Shown here: positions 1 to 10,824 of the stretch, one piece after another
Layout of the letters: each line of letters starts with the position of its first letter
Numbering within the stretch: position 1 is the first letter of the stretch
NCBI RefSeq assembly: GCF_030035675.1
Contig: NC_084493.1
Location: 20,933,822 to 20,997,821, forward strand
Length of the DNA stretch: 64,000 nucleotides
Source of the DNA: Rhineura floridana
Lineage: Eukaryota > Chordata > Lepidosauria > Squamata > Rhineuridae
Direction: 5' to 3'
The notes under the pieces: model-generated
Told to the model about the DNA's origin: nothing
What the model saw: only the letters and a program-made list of their open reading frames with translations
Database searches by the model: none
Position numbers and translations under genes: made by a program

Positions 1-250
1 AGAGAGGAACCAGTACTTCATGTGATTTGGAAACTATACTTCTGTTAATGCAGCCAAAAATAGCGTTTGCCTCTTTTGCAGCCACATTGAACTGTTGGCT
101 CATATTCAGCTTGTGGTCAACTACTATCCCAAGATACTTCTTGCATGTACTATTGCTGAGCCAAGTATCCCCCAAATTATAACTGTGCAGTTGGTTTCTT
201 TTTCCTAGGTGTACAGCTTTGCACTCATCCCTGTTAAATTTCATTTAAAA
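1..250 (-). mobile_element. CR1 LINE fragment (reverse-transcriptase region)
   Basis: Clearly similar to the 7620-7870 part of the CR1 copy at 7050-7865 (both contain the GCGTTTGCCT segment on the plus strand). Truncated at both ends. Bases 250-410 hold nothing recognised. Confidence 0.75.
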
Positions 251-411
251 CTCCACTGGTCTTTCTTATCTAAAACAATCTAAACCCAGCAGGGCAGTAC
301 CTGGAAACAGAGAAGTGGGAAGGATGTCATAATATAGCTTGTGTTTGCAGAGCCTTGACTGGCAAGAAAGAAAGATTTTCAGAGAGACTTTCCCCACCAA
401 CCCTACGCACT

Positions 412-747
412 AGGGTTGCCAGGTTCGTGGCCTGAGACTGATTCTGTATCTCTAGGAGAAGAGAAAGTCAGCCAAGTGCAGGTGTTCTTGCAACCCTGTA
501 ATGGGAAAAACCACAAGGTGAAATTCTCCCTTCCCCCTGCACAGCTTTTAAAGATACAGAAGACCTCTTGGTTGCCAGGCCCAGCCTCCAAGAGGTCTTC
601 TGTATCTTTAAAAGTTGTGCAGGGGGAAGGGAGAATTCCACCTTGTGGTTTTTCCCATTACAGAGTTGCAAGAACACCTGCACTTGGCTGACTTTCTCTT
701 CTCCTAAAGATACAGGATCAGTCTCAGGCCAAGAACCTGGCAAGCCT
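412..747. repeat. Fold-back element with about 160-bp inverted arms
   Basis: Bases 412-571 are closely matched by the reverse complement of about 588-747, around a loop of about 16 bases; the arms share the CCAGGTTC end and the GATACAGAAGACCTCTTGG core. Consistent with a non-autonomous DNA transposon. It starts 47 bases past the donor of DUOX1 exon 15, so the pre-mRNA can form a long hairpin there. Confidence 0.85.
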
Positions 748-794
748 ACTAGGCACACAGCATTTGGGGCCAAGTGCTTTGGGAAAGCCCTCAC

Positions 795-908
795 CTTGGA
801 TTCCCTCTACGGATACTTCTGCCCGTACACAGGGGCTTTGCTTCTTCTGCAGTTTGTTGAAATCTCTCCTCCGGAAGGCAGCAACAATCCAGGCGATAAA
901 CAGACTCA
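795..908 (-). CDS. DUOX1: DUOX1 coding exon 15 (last exon in window)
   Basis: Encodes [20 protein letters not shown] then QKKQSPC, the end of the first membrane helix and the basic cytosolic stretch, as in human SAWIVARLRMRNFKRLQ. ACAG acceptor, GTGAGG donor, phase 1 in and 1 out. The next exon is not found in bases 1-790. Confidence 0.9.
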
Positions 909-3900
909 CTGTAGAGATACCAGAGAGACATGCCTTGAGGGCAAGTTAACTCTTAGCTGCCAGAGTTGTCTGCCACTGATGACAGCAGTGGAGAGAAGGG
1001 TTGGCATTGTTGGGCCTCCACCAAGGCCCACATCGCTGCAGGTGACCTGTTGCCAACAGCCTTCCCCAACCTGGGGCCCTCCAGATGGTTTGGACTCCAA
1101 CTCCCATCAGCCATAGCTAGCATGGCCAAAGTTCAGGGATGATGCGAGTTGCAGTCCAGCGACAACTAGAGATGGGATCCATTGGCTCGTGCCAATTCAA
1201 ACACATTCCGTTGACCCAGCAGGCCAATATCAATTCCAGTTCGTTCTTTGTCTGCTAGCCACTGCTTTTACCAATCCTTGCCAAAAATATTGATATTAAT
1301 ATTGCTGATGTGAAACTAAATATCAATTTCTTCTTCCTCTGGGCGGCTGTGCAGACTGGGCCCAAAAGGAGACAGCAAATGAATAGGCAATAGTGACAGC
1401 ACTGAGAAGAGGAGAGCTCACTCTGAGAGGAGAGGAGCGACTCAAAGTGGGTGAGACCGGGAGCAGCCCACAGCCTCCCGTAATGCTGCATTTGGAGCAA
1501 CTCTAAAGCACGATGTATTATTATTTCTTATTACTGTTTATTTCTATCCCACTTTTTGGCCTAAAGGCCCTGAAGGCGGCTTACAAAAAATAAACACAAA
1601 TATAGAAAATATAGAAATGTAGCAATGTTCCAGGTGCATTGTCCCAGGGGATGGTTTGAAGGTACATAATGCCACCAACCTGCCGAAGCAAAGCAGGTCT
1701 GGGTCTGGTCAGAGCCATTGGATGGGGGACTACTTGGGAACCACATGTATGCCACCTTGGGTTCCACAACGGAAGAAAGGCAAGCTATAAATGCAGTAAA
1801 ATAAATAAATGTGGGCAGGTGAAGATGGCAGACCCCACTGGATTGGATGTATGATTCAGACAGCCCATTAACCATGAGCATTTTTCAAGTGGTTGCTTGG
1901 CCTATCCCTGTGTATGCATACATACATATGGGTGTATGTATGGCAAAGGCTATACTCTGTGAAGTTGTGTAACTCCTCCTTTAAAACCACTCAAAGTAGC
2001 TGCCATCACTGCATTTTGTGGCAGTGAATTCCACACATTAGCTGGTTAAATTAACTACCCCATACGAATTAGAATTCAGTACATGTAACAGAGTGCAGAG
2101 TGGCAGCCCAGGATTATGCTGGAGGCCCATCTCCACAGATTGCTTTTCCCCATTCAATTACCGTGTGAACATCTGTCACTGCTTAAAATGGCGCAGGCGG
2201 AAGAGCTGTGTCAGCTGCAGAACTGGCAACATTCATTCCCTCAGTGTTTGAACAGCTGTGGGTCACCCACTGATCAGGTCACCTTAAACTCAGCACCACT
2301 GACTCACACAGTAGGCACACAACAGAGAGACATGCCCATATTTTGCAGAGACTTCAGACAGGTATTCAGCACCCCTAAGGACATGACCCCAATCCAACCC
2401 CTCCTTGCGATGTAAAAAAAAAAAAAAAAGCTGGGCTGAAACAAACCTAGAGGGAAGCAACAGAGAGCAATGATGAGAATCACAAATCCAGGTGTACTCC
2501 CTTGGAAGTAATCCAGCATGGTTAGGGGGACACAAGGAGGTAGCTGTTCTGCAGTCACTTGCCGGGGCTGAGGGCATGGATCACCTGGAAAGACAGATGA
2601 GATGGCAGGAGTGTCAGCCCAAACTGGTCACTTGCACCCTCATCCACCCACTCACCCACCCATGAGAGCTCCTTAAAACTGCATACAGATCCCAGCAATT
2701 GTCAATCAAACAATACCTTTGGACCTAGGCTTAGGTCTTCTCGCCCTGTATCCAGATGCAACATGTAGTTTACTTTACAAGATTTTGCTTTTGCTTTTTT
2801 GCTAGCAGTGGCATGTTTAGAGATGGCTAAACACTGGCGCTAAAAAAAACCCCTCCATTTACACTACAGGACTGGTGGTCAAAGGTGTAGGAACTGGGTC
2901 TGGTTGAGAAACTGACAGAAACTAACAAAGGAAGACAGAGGACAAAATCTAATGATACATTGGGCACTTGGTATCCTCTTATTGTTACGTCAGAGACAGA
3001 AAGAACAGTGAGATCTTGACTCACTGGCGCTACTGAAATATCTATGGTTGTGGTCAAGTTGCTTTCCTAAATCTCTTGTGCGAGAGAACCTTTTTTTGCT
3101 TACCTTTTCTCTGTGGTATATCTCAGAAGGGGGTGATACATTGTTATATTATGATTTTGATTTTGTTCTGCTTTGTTTTGTTTGTAACTCTCTGTTGATT
3201 AAAGGGGTGGGCAAGAATTTCGATTCAGCTTGCGTTTCAAGCCGAATCTATTAAATTCGTAATTTCCAAAACAATATGAGAACTGAACACAGCCATCCTT
3301 TGAAATTCTTACTTATTAGAATTGTGTGGTGCAGTTCACCAACCAAACAACATTTTAAAAAAATGCATGTATTAGGGAAGTGTGCATAAAAATAAATATA
3401 TCAGTGAAAATAACATGCAAAAATGCATTATCTAACAAGAAATGGCTTGAAAAAATGTGTACATTATTCAAAACCACATACAAAAATGTGTTTATTTGGA
3501 GAAATTCACACTAAAATTGTGTGAATTTTCTTTCATTTTTTTTAATGCAAACTGCTGCAGAAATGTGAAGAACTGAAGATCGAAAAAATGAGAAACTGAG
3601 AAACCAAAACTGACAGATCTTTTGATTAACACTTGAAAACCTCAATAAAAATGTTAAATATTTAAAAAATGCATACATGCCAGTCAGCATTTACTTCCCC
3701 TGCAGTTGTAATCCGTACCCAGACCCACCCCTGCAAGGCTTTGATCTGCTGTCTACTCTCATCAAGGCCAAGTATCAACTTGCTCCAGGTTCCACTGTGA
3801 TGGAGCTAGTTTTGGCACTGGTGTCTCTCTCTCCCCCTCTAGCAGACAGAAAGCGTCTCAGGTGATCTGGATTTACAGGTGTAGTTGAGCAGAGGGGACA

Positions 3901-6900
3901 GTGTGTTGTAATTCTGGAAATTACTGCATTCTGCAACAACGGACTGGGGAGATTGTGGCATTCGACAACCAAAATCAATAAAACCACTCTTGCGCCAAGA
4001 CGGAAGGAATGTCATAAAAATGCCCCTACTGCAAATATCACAAGGCACAGTGTGAGTGCAGAAACAACTATACTATGGCTTCCATCCAAAGCCTGCTCCA
4101 AGACTTTTGAGTATGATTTATTGAACCACTCCCATTCAAAGGCTTGGAACAGTGAATTTAAAAGTATCAAAATTACTTTTGAAAAAAAGAGAATAATGTT
4201 CAATCTGGGTTGTATCCAGCTAAGTTCTACACAGAGTAGATCTATTGAAACTAATGAAGCTAACTGAGTCATGTACATTAATTTCAAAGGGCCTACCCTA
4301 AGTAGAAGTACCATAGCCTACTGGCCTGCATTCAGATAAAATCTTAACAACCCTAGTTTAAAGTTATGTAAGAAAGCCTCAAGCTCATGTGCTCCCCTTC
4401 CCCTCCTACAATGTAGCTGCAAGGAACAGAACAGAAGCATATACTTCCATTTTCAATGAACCACAGTTTGTTGTTTTGTCCAAACCAGGGGCACACCGTG
4501 GTTAGTTTTAACTGTGGTTTGTCTGAACAAGGCAACTCCAAATCACGATTTATGGTCTGTTTGGAGAAATGGACTGCTAGAGTGGGATTTGTTTTTATGT
4601 ATTAATTGTGTGGTGATCACACCAGTAGAGCGGTTTCTGTAAATTGTTATATCTTTTATTGATGTGTTCACCAGGATGGAGTGTTGTATTGTGTTTTAAA
4701 TAGTTGATGATATGCATGTTTTGTATTGTAAATCACCTACAGACAACCAGTATCAGGAGATTAACAAGTTCAAGAAAACACTACTCATGCTACTAATAAT
4801 GATGATGTATCACACACACACAAAAACGGCTATGGGACAGCAACATTATTAACATGCCTGAAATAAAACTTGATTCTGTAACCCAAAACACCATAACCAT
4901 TAACCCAAAAATCAAATTCCCATGCCATAATTTATTGATATACCCTTTCATCAAAATGAAGAAATAAATAATAATCAGAAAAGAACAAAAGTAGGAAAGT
5001 GTCTTATAAGGGGTTGGACCATTGGTCAATTTAGCTCATTATTGTCTACACTGACTGGCAGCAGCTCTCCAGGGCTTCAGACAGGGGCTGTTCCCAACCG
5101 TACCTGGAGATGCCGGGGATTGAATCTGGGTCCTTCTGCATACAAAGCAGATACTCTACCACTGAGCTATGGTCCCTTCCATTGCCACTTGTTGAGTTTC
5201 CCAACAATTCCAGTATACATGCATATGGATGTAAGGGTATTGAACGGTCCCTTTAGAGATGCTATAGCCACCAGTTCAAAGCTCAGAACAGAAAACTCAC
5301 CATCATGCCAGAGAAACACATTGTTCTGCATGTTTGTTGAATCTGCATAGGTGACATTATCAAGGACGTCACGGAAACTGATATTTTTTATGTCCTCTAT
5401 CTCGTCAGAAGAGAATAACCTGAGGCAGGAACAAGGAGTCAACAAAAGAACGATGTGAGGTCCAGGTCTGTTTCTGTCTGCAGGATCTCAAGCAGAGAAA
5501 GGACTTCCCTAGTACTTGTTAGCCAGTTCCTTTTAACTAGAGATCCATTGAACTTGAGACTTTTTGCATGCCAAGCAAGTGCTCTACCACTATGTCTTTG
5601 TCCTTTCCCTTCCCAATTTTCCCCAAACCTCACATCCAAATTCTGTGCCAAGAAATCTGAATTCTGCAAGATATGTACATCATGCAACTTCAACCAGTTT
5701 ATGCATACTTGCTAATTTTGCTAAGTCTTGCTATATGGAGGGAGGTACTATGCAGGACACGGAAGCCCTGACCTGACCACTGGAGATCCTGTTGAGACAT
5801 CCTGTGCTTTTGGATATTTCAGTCAGCATTGCTCTGCATTTTCAGTGTATCTTTGTAGCCATAAGGGCTAGAACCTTGGGTTGTTTTTTTTAAAAAAAAA
5901 AAACCCTGACCATTGGCCTTGCTGGCTGAGGCTGATGAGAGTTCAAGTCCAACGACATTTGGAGGGCCACAGCTTTCTTCCCTCTGTTACCACTTTTCTG
6001 GTACTTTGTGCCAAAGGTGAGAAATTTCCACCCTTTCCCTGCAAGCTGGCCTCACACCAATAAACGTTTCCAAAAAGCTGGTTAGCTCTTACCCATTCTT
6101 GTCGTTTTCAAACCAGAACCGGTCTCCATCCCGTAAGCGAAGAAACTGGTCCTCAATGATGGCACGGAAAAGAGTTCCATTTGGTTCCAACAGGCCCCCA
6201 AGCAGCAATTCCACGTGGCCTATGTCATTGTTGTACATGTTTACAAGCTAAGAACAAACTGCAAGATTAGGTTGCGGCGCCAGATTAGTGGGACGTATGT
6301 CAGACTACCTGATTAGTCAGAAAGAAAGAGGCAGCATACATACCATACACTCAAAGCACATTTCTAGCACATGACTTCGCCGCCCCCCAAAGAATCCTGG
6401 GAATTGTTTTAAATTTTTAAATTGTGTTTTAATTTTTTTTTAAAAAAGATGTATTTTAAATTGTATTTGTTTTTAGTTACTGTAAACCGCCCAGAGATCT
6501 TCGGCTATGGGGCGGTATACAAGTATAATAAATAAATAAATAAATAAACCCTGTGAGGAAGTTCTCAGGATTCTTTGGGTGAAGCAAGGTGCTTTAAATG
6601 TATGGTATGTACAGAGCTAGAGAGAGAGTGTGTGTGCTTTAAATCTGTCAACTGAACCAGCTTCACACTGAACGTAAAAGCACAACAAAAGTCTCCAAAA
6701 CATCCCATACCAGTGTTCCATACCAGTAATCTGGAGAACAAAGTCTCAAAAACATTTTTCTTCGGGGGGGGGGAACCTGAAGCAATGCTGTGCTGCTTGT
6801 AGAAAAAGTGCTCTGTGGCTTTTTGAGACTGTTCATCTGCCCAAGGATCTTAAGGCAGCCCATCATCCTCAGCCAGTTGGGCTAATGATCAGGGATGATC

Positions 6901-9900
6901 ACCTGCAGACTCCAGGTTGGGGAAAGCTGCCTTAAAGAGGCAACCTGAAAGCTTTGGAGAAAAACATGGTTATAGGAACACAGGAAGCTGATCTACACCA
7001 GGCCAGATCATTTATAGCTAGCACTATCTGCTGTGAGGAAGGCAATGGTAGAATCATAGAATCATAGAATAGAATCATAGAATCATAGAGTTGGAAGGGG
7101 CCTTGTAGGCCATTGAGTCCAACCCCCTGCTCACAGCAGGAAATCCACAGCTAGAGCATCTCCCGCAGATAGCTGTCCAGCCTCTGCTTGAAGACATCCA
7201 GCGAAGGGGATCCCACCACCTCCCTAGGCAGTCGGTTCCATTGCCGAACCGCCCTTACTGTCAAGAAGTTCCTTCTAATATCCAATCTGAATCTACGCTC
7301 CTGCAACTTAAAACCATTAGACCTAGTCCTACCCTCTGGGGCAGCACAGAACAAATCTGTACCCTCCTCTGTGTGACAGCCCTTCAGGTACTTAAAGAGT
7401 GCAATTATATCACCCCTCAGCCTTCTCTTCACCAGACTGAACATGCCAAGTTCCTTCAACCTTTCCTCATAAGACTTGTTCTCCATACCGGCTATCATCC
7501 TTGTCGCCCTCTTCTGAACCCGCTCTAACTTGTCTATATCTTTCTTAAAATGAGGCGCCCAGAACTGAATGCAGTATTCCAGTTGAGGCCTGACCAATGC
7601 AGAATATAGTGGGACTATTACTTCCCTCGACCTGGAAACTATAGCTCTGTTTATGCAGCCCAAAACCGCGTTTGCCTTTTTTGCTGCAGCATCACACTGC
7701 TGGGTCATGTTCAACTTGCGATCCACTACAATTCCAAGGTCCTTCTCACACGCACTACTGCTAAGCTGGGTATTTCCCATCCTGTACTCGTGCATTTTGT
7801 TTTTGTGGCCTAAATGCAGAATCCTGCATTTGTCTTTATTGAATGTCATTTTATTAATGACCACCTCTGAATACCTTTTACCATGAAAACCCTATAAATA
7901 TATCCAAAAAGATTCAAAGGGTCACCATAAGTCCTAATTGACTTGAAGGCATATAACAACATCTGCTGTGACTAGTAGGAACAGATCCCCAGGATCTCAT
8001 TCCTTCCCCTCATCTGCTACCTAATCTTTTTTCTGTTCCTTTTTAATTGGAGATAGCAAGGATTGAACCTGGGATTTTATGTATGCAAAGCCGGTGCTCC
8101 ACTATCAAGTGATGGCTACGACACTGGACTGGATGGGGGCTAATAAACCGAGGCTCAATCCGGACAAGACTGAGATGCTGTTAGGGGGTGGTTCTTCTGA
8201 CCGGATGGTGGATGTCCAACCTGTCCTGGATGGGGTTGCACTCCCCCTGAAGGAGCAGGTTCATAGCTTGGGGGTTCTTCTAGAACCATCTCTGTCACTT
8301 GAGGCTCAGGTAGCCTCGGTGGCATGGAGTGCCTTCTACCAACTCTGGTTGGTGGCCCAGCTACACCCCTAACTGGACAGGGATAACCTGGCTTCAGTTG
8401 TCCATGCTCTGGTAACTCTCCAAGCTAGATTACTGCAATGCGCTCTATGTGGGGCTGCCTTTGAAGACGGTTCGGAAACTGCAGCTTGTGCAAAATGCAG
8501 CGGCCAGATTGGTAACAGGGACCAGATGGTTCAAACATATAAAACCGATTCTGGCCCACTTGCATTGGCTGCCTGTATGTTTCCGAGCCCAATTCAAGGT
8601 GCTGGTTTTAACCTATAAAGCTTTACATGGCTTGGAACCACAATACCTGATGGAACGCCTCTCCCGACACAAACCCACCCATACACTACACTCAACATTC
8701 AAGGCCCTCCTCCGGGTGCCTACTCGGAGGGAAGCTGGGAGTCTGGCAACAAGGGAGAGGGCCTTCTCAGTGGTGGCCCCCAAATTATGGAATGATCTGT
8801 TTGACGAGGTGTGCCTCGTACCAACACTGTTATCTTTTCGGCGCCAGGTCAAGACTTTCCCCTTCTCCCAGGCATTTTAACAGCATTTGAATAGCATGTG
8901 TTTTTAACTTGCTTATCGGTTTTTATGGGCTTTAATTTGGTATGGTTTTAAATTTGTATACTTGTTTTTAATGTTCTTAATTGTTGTAAACAGCCCAGAG
9001 ACCTTCAGCTATGGGGCAGTATATAAATGCAATTAAATAAATAAATAAATAAGTGGTGGTCCCACCCCAACACGGCAGTAAAGTTGCAAGGCTATGCCTC
9101 TTGCTTCTTCACTGCTCCAGCTGCCTCGCTTCTCCCAAGCACTCTGTGAGTTTAGCCAACCAGAAATGCAGGGTTGCGTCTTTATAGCCACTTGTGAAAA
9201 TACCCCATCTCCACAGAAGTCCTGCTTACAGGAAACAAAATGTAGCCTACTTAACACATCCCACAACACCCCTCTTCCCAACTCCTCTGACATTATACCG
9301 TTTCATTCTGGGAGATGTCCAGCCAGTCTTCGCCAGGGGGGAGGTTGAAGAACTCCCTTGTTTTATTATAGGTAGATAATCCAAGGTCGCGCCCACGGAG
9401 AATCCAGCTGGCTACAAAGTCCATGCGGGAGTATTTCAGTGTCCCATACCAGTAATCTGGAGAGCAAATGCAAAGCAGGACAATCAGGGCATAGCAAAAC
9501 GGACAGCACAATTGTGGCCTTGGCAGGGCCTATAGGAACCCCACAAGGAGAACACGAGTGCCACATGTTCCTCAGCGTCTGGTTTTTAGAGGCTTACTGC
9601 CTCCGATACTAGAGATGGGCAAATATGTCAATTACAGCTTCTCTTGGTTTTCAATGTCTGGAGGGGCAACTATGTTGGCTATCCAAGCCTGCTAGTACCA
9701 CAAAGTCATCCTTCCTAGACTGATCCTCAGCAAAAAATTCCTTGCCCTTTTGCAATCTGCAGCAAGGGTCAAGTTGCCTTGCAACCATCGGGGGGGGGGA
9801 TGAATAAAATCTACCTTGGAGATCATCAACCACAATGTTGTCTTCCTCCTCAGCAATTTGAGAAGCCATTCCCAGGAGCAGATCATCCACATCCTCAGCA

Positions 9901-10756
9901 TTTTGGAGATTGGGATTCTGAACAGGATAGAAAAAAAATAATCCATCAACAAGCCACAAAGTGACACTCATTGCCAGCTCTAAGCTGGCATGACAGCACT
10001 GTAGGGAAACAGCCAGGCCAGGTCTTTAGAGCATTAGCCTAGCCCACAGCTAACAGAAACCAACACATTCCTAGTGAAAATGTGATCTGGGCACAGAGCT
10101 GACACATGAGTTACTAAGGTCACTTGCTAAACCACTGGAATAGAAGCTGCCTTAATAGTCGAGGCAAGCTGTTGGTCCATCTAGGTCAGTATTGTCAACT
10201 CCAGAGGTGGTGAAACTGTAGCCCTCCAGATGGCATTGGACTCCAACTCCCATCAGCCCCCGCCAGCATGGCCCATGGTCAGTGATAATGGGAACTGTAG
10301 TTTAGCAACATCTGAAGGACCACTGGTTTCCCATTCCTGGTCTATACTGACTGGCTGTAACTCTCCAAGGGTGTGGTTTGTGTCTTTCTCACCTGTACCT
10401 GGAGAAGTCAGGGAACCTTCTGCATGCAAAGCAGGTGTTCCACCACTGAGCTATGGTCTTTCCCTATCCATTAGAAACATTGGCTGTAAAATGAGCCAGA
10501 CCATTGGTCCATCTAGCTCAGTATTGTCTACACTGACTGGCATCAGCTCTCCAAGTTTTTATAGGCCGGGAACACTCCGGGCCCTACCTGGAAATGCCAG
10601 GAATTTGTGTTTGGTTGCTCTGAAGAAGCAGGACCCCTACCTCTCTGTTCCAGTAACTGTTGCACAGCCGGAGTGCTGGAGACAAGCTGCCGTCTGTGCT
10701 AGTCACCTTTCGGAAACCACAATTTGTGTTACTGCAATCACAACTTTTGTTCCTGA

Positions 10757-10824
<68 letters not shown>

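Noticed and set aside
568-1116. 182-codon open frame on the plus strand
   Set aside because: It crosses the fold-back element and the antisense of DUOX1 exon 15; the mirrored peptides on both strands are the result of the inverted arms.
1655-1760. Possible 5S rRNA gene
   Set aside because: Only the internal promoter half is 5S-like, it is diverged, and it is followed by a SINE body and A-rich tail.
6093-6248. DUOX1 exon 12 starting at the TTAG acceptor (6248)
   Set aside because: Its length (156) does not fit the phase 0 in and 2 out needed by its neighbours, unless one base were removed from the AAAA run; the CAG acceptor at 6260 fits both phases.
10641-10755. DUOX1 exon 9 starting at the CTTTCAG acceptor (10754)
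   Set aside because: It shifts frame and reaches TGA; only the GATTGCAG acceptor gives NTNCGFRKV aligned to human NASCHFRKV with correct spacing.
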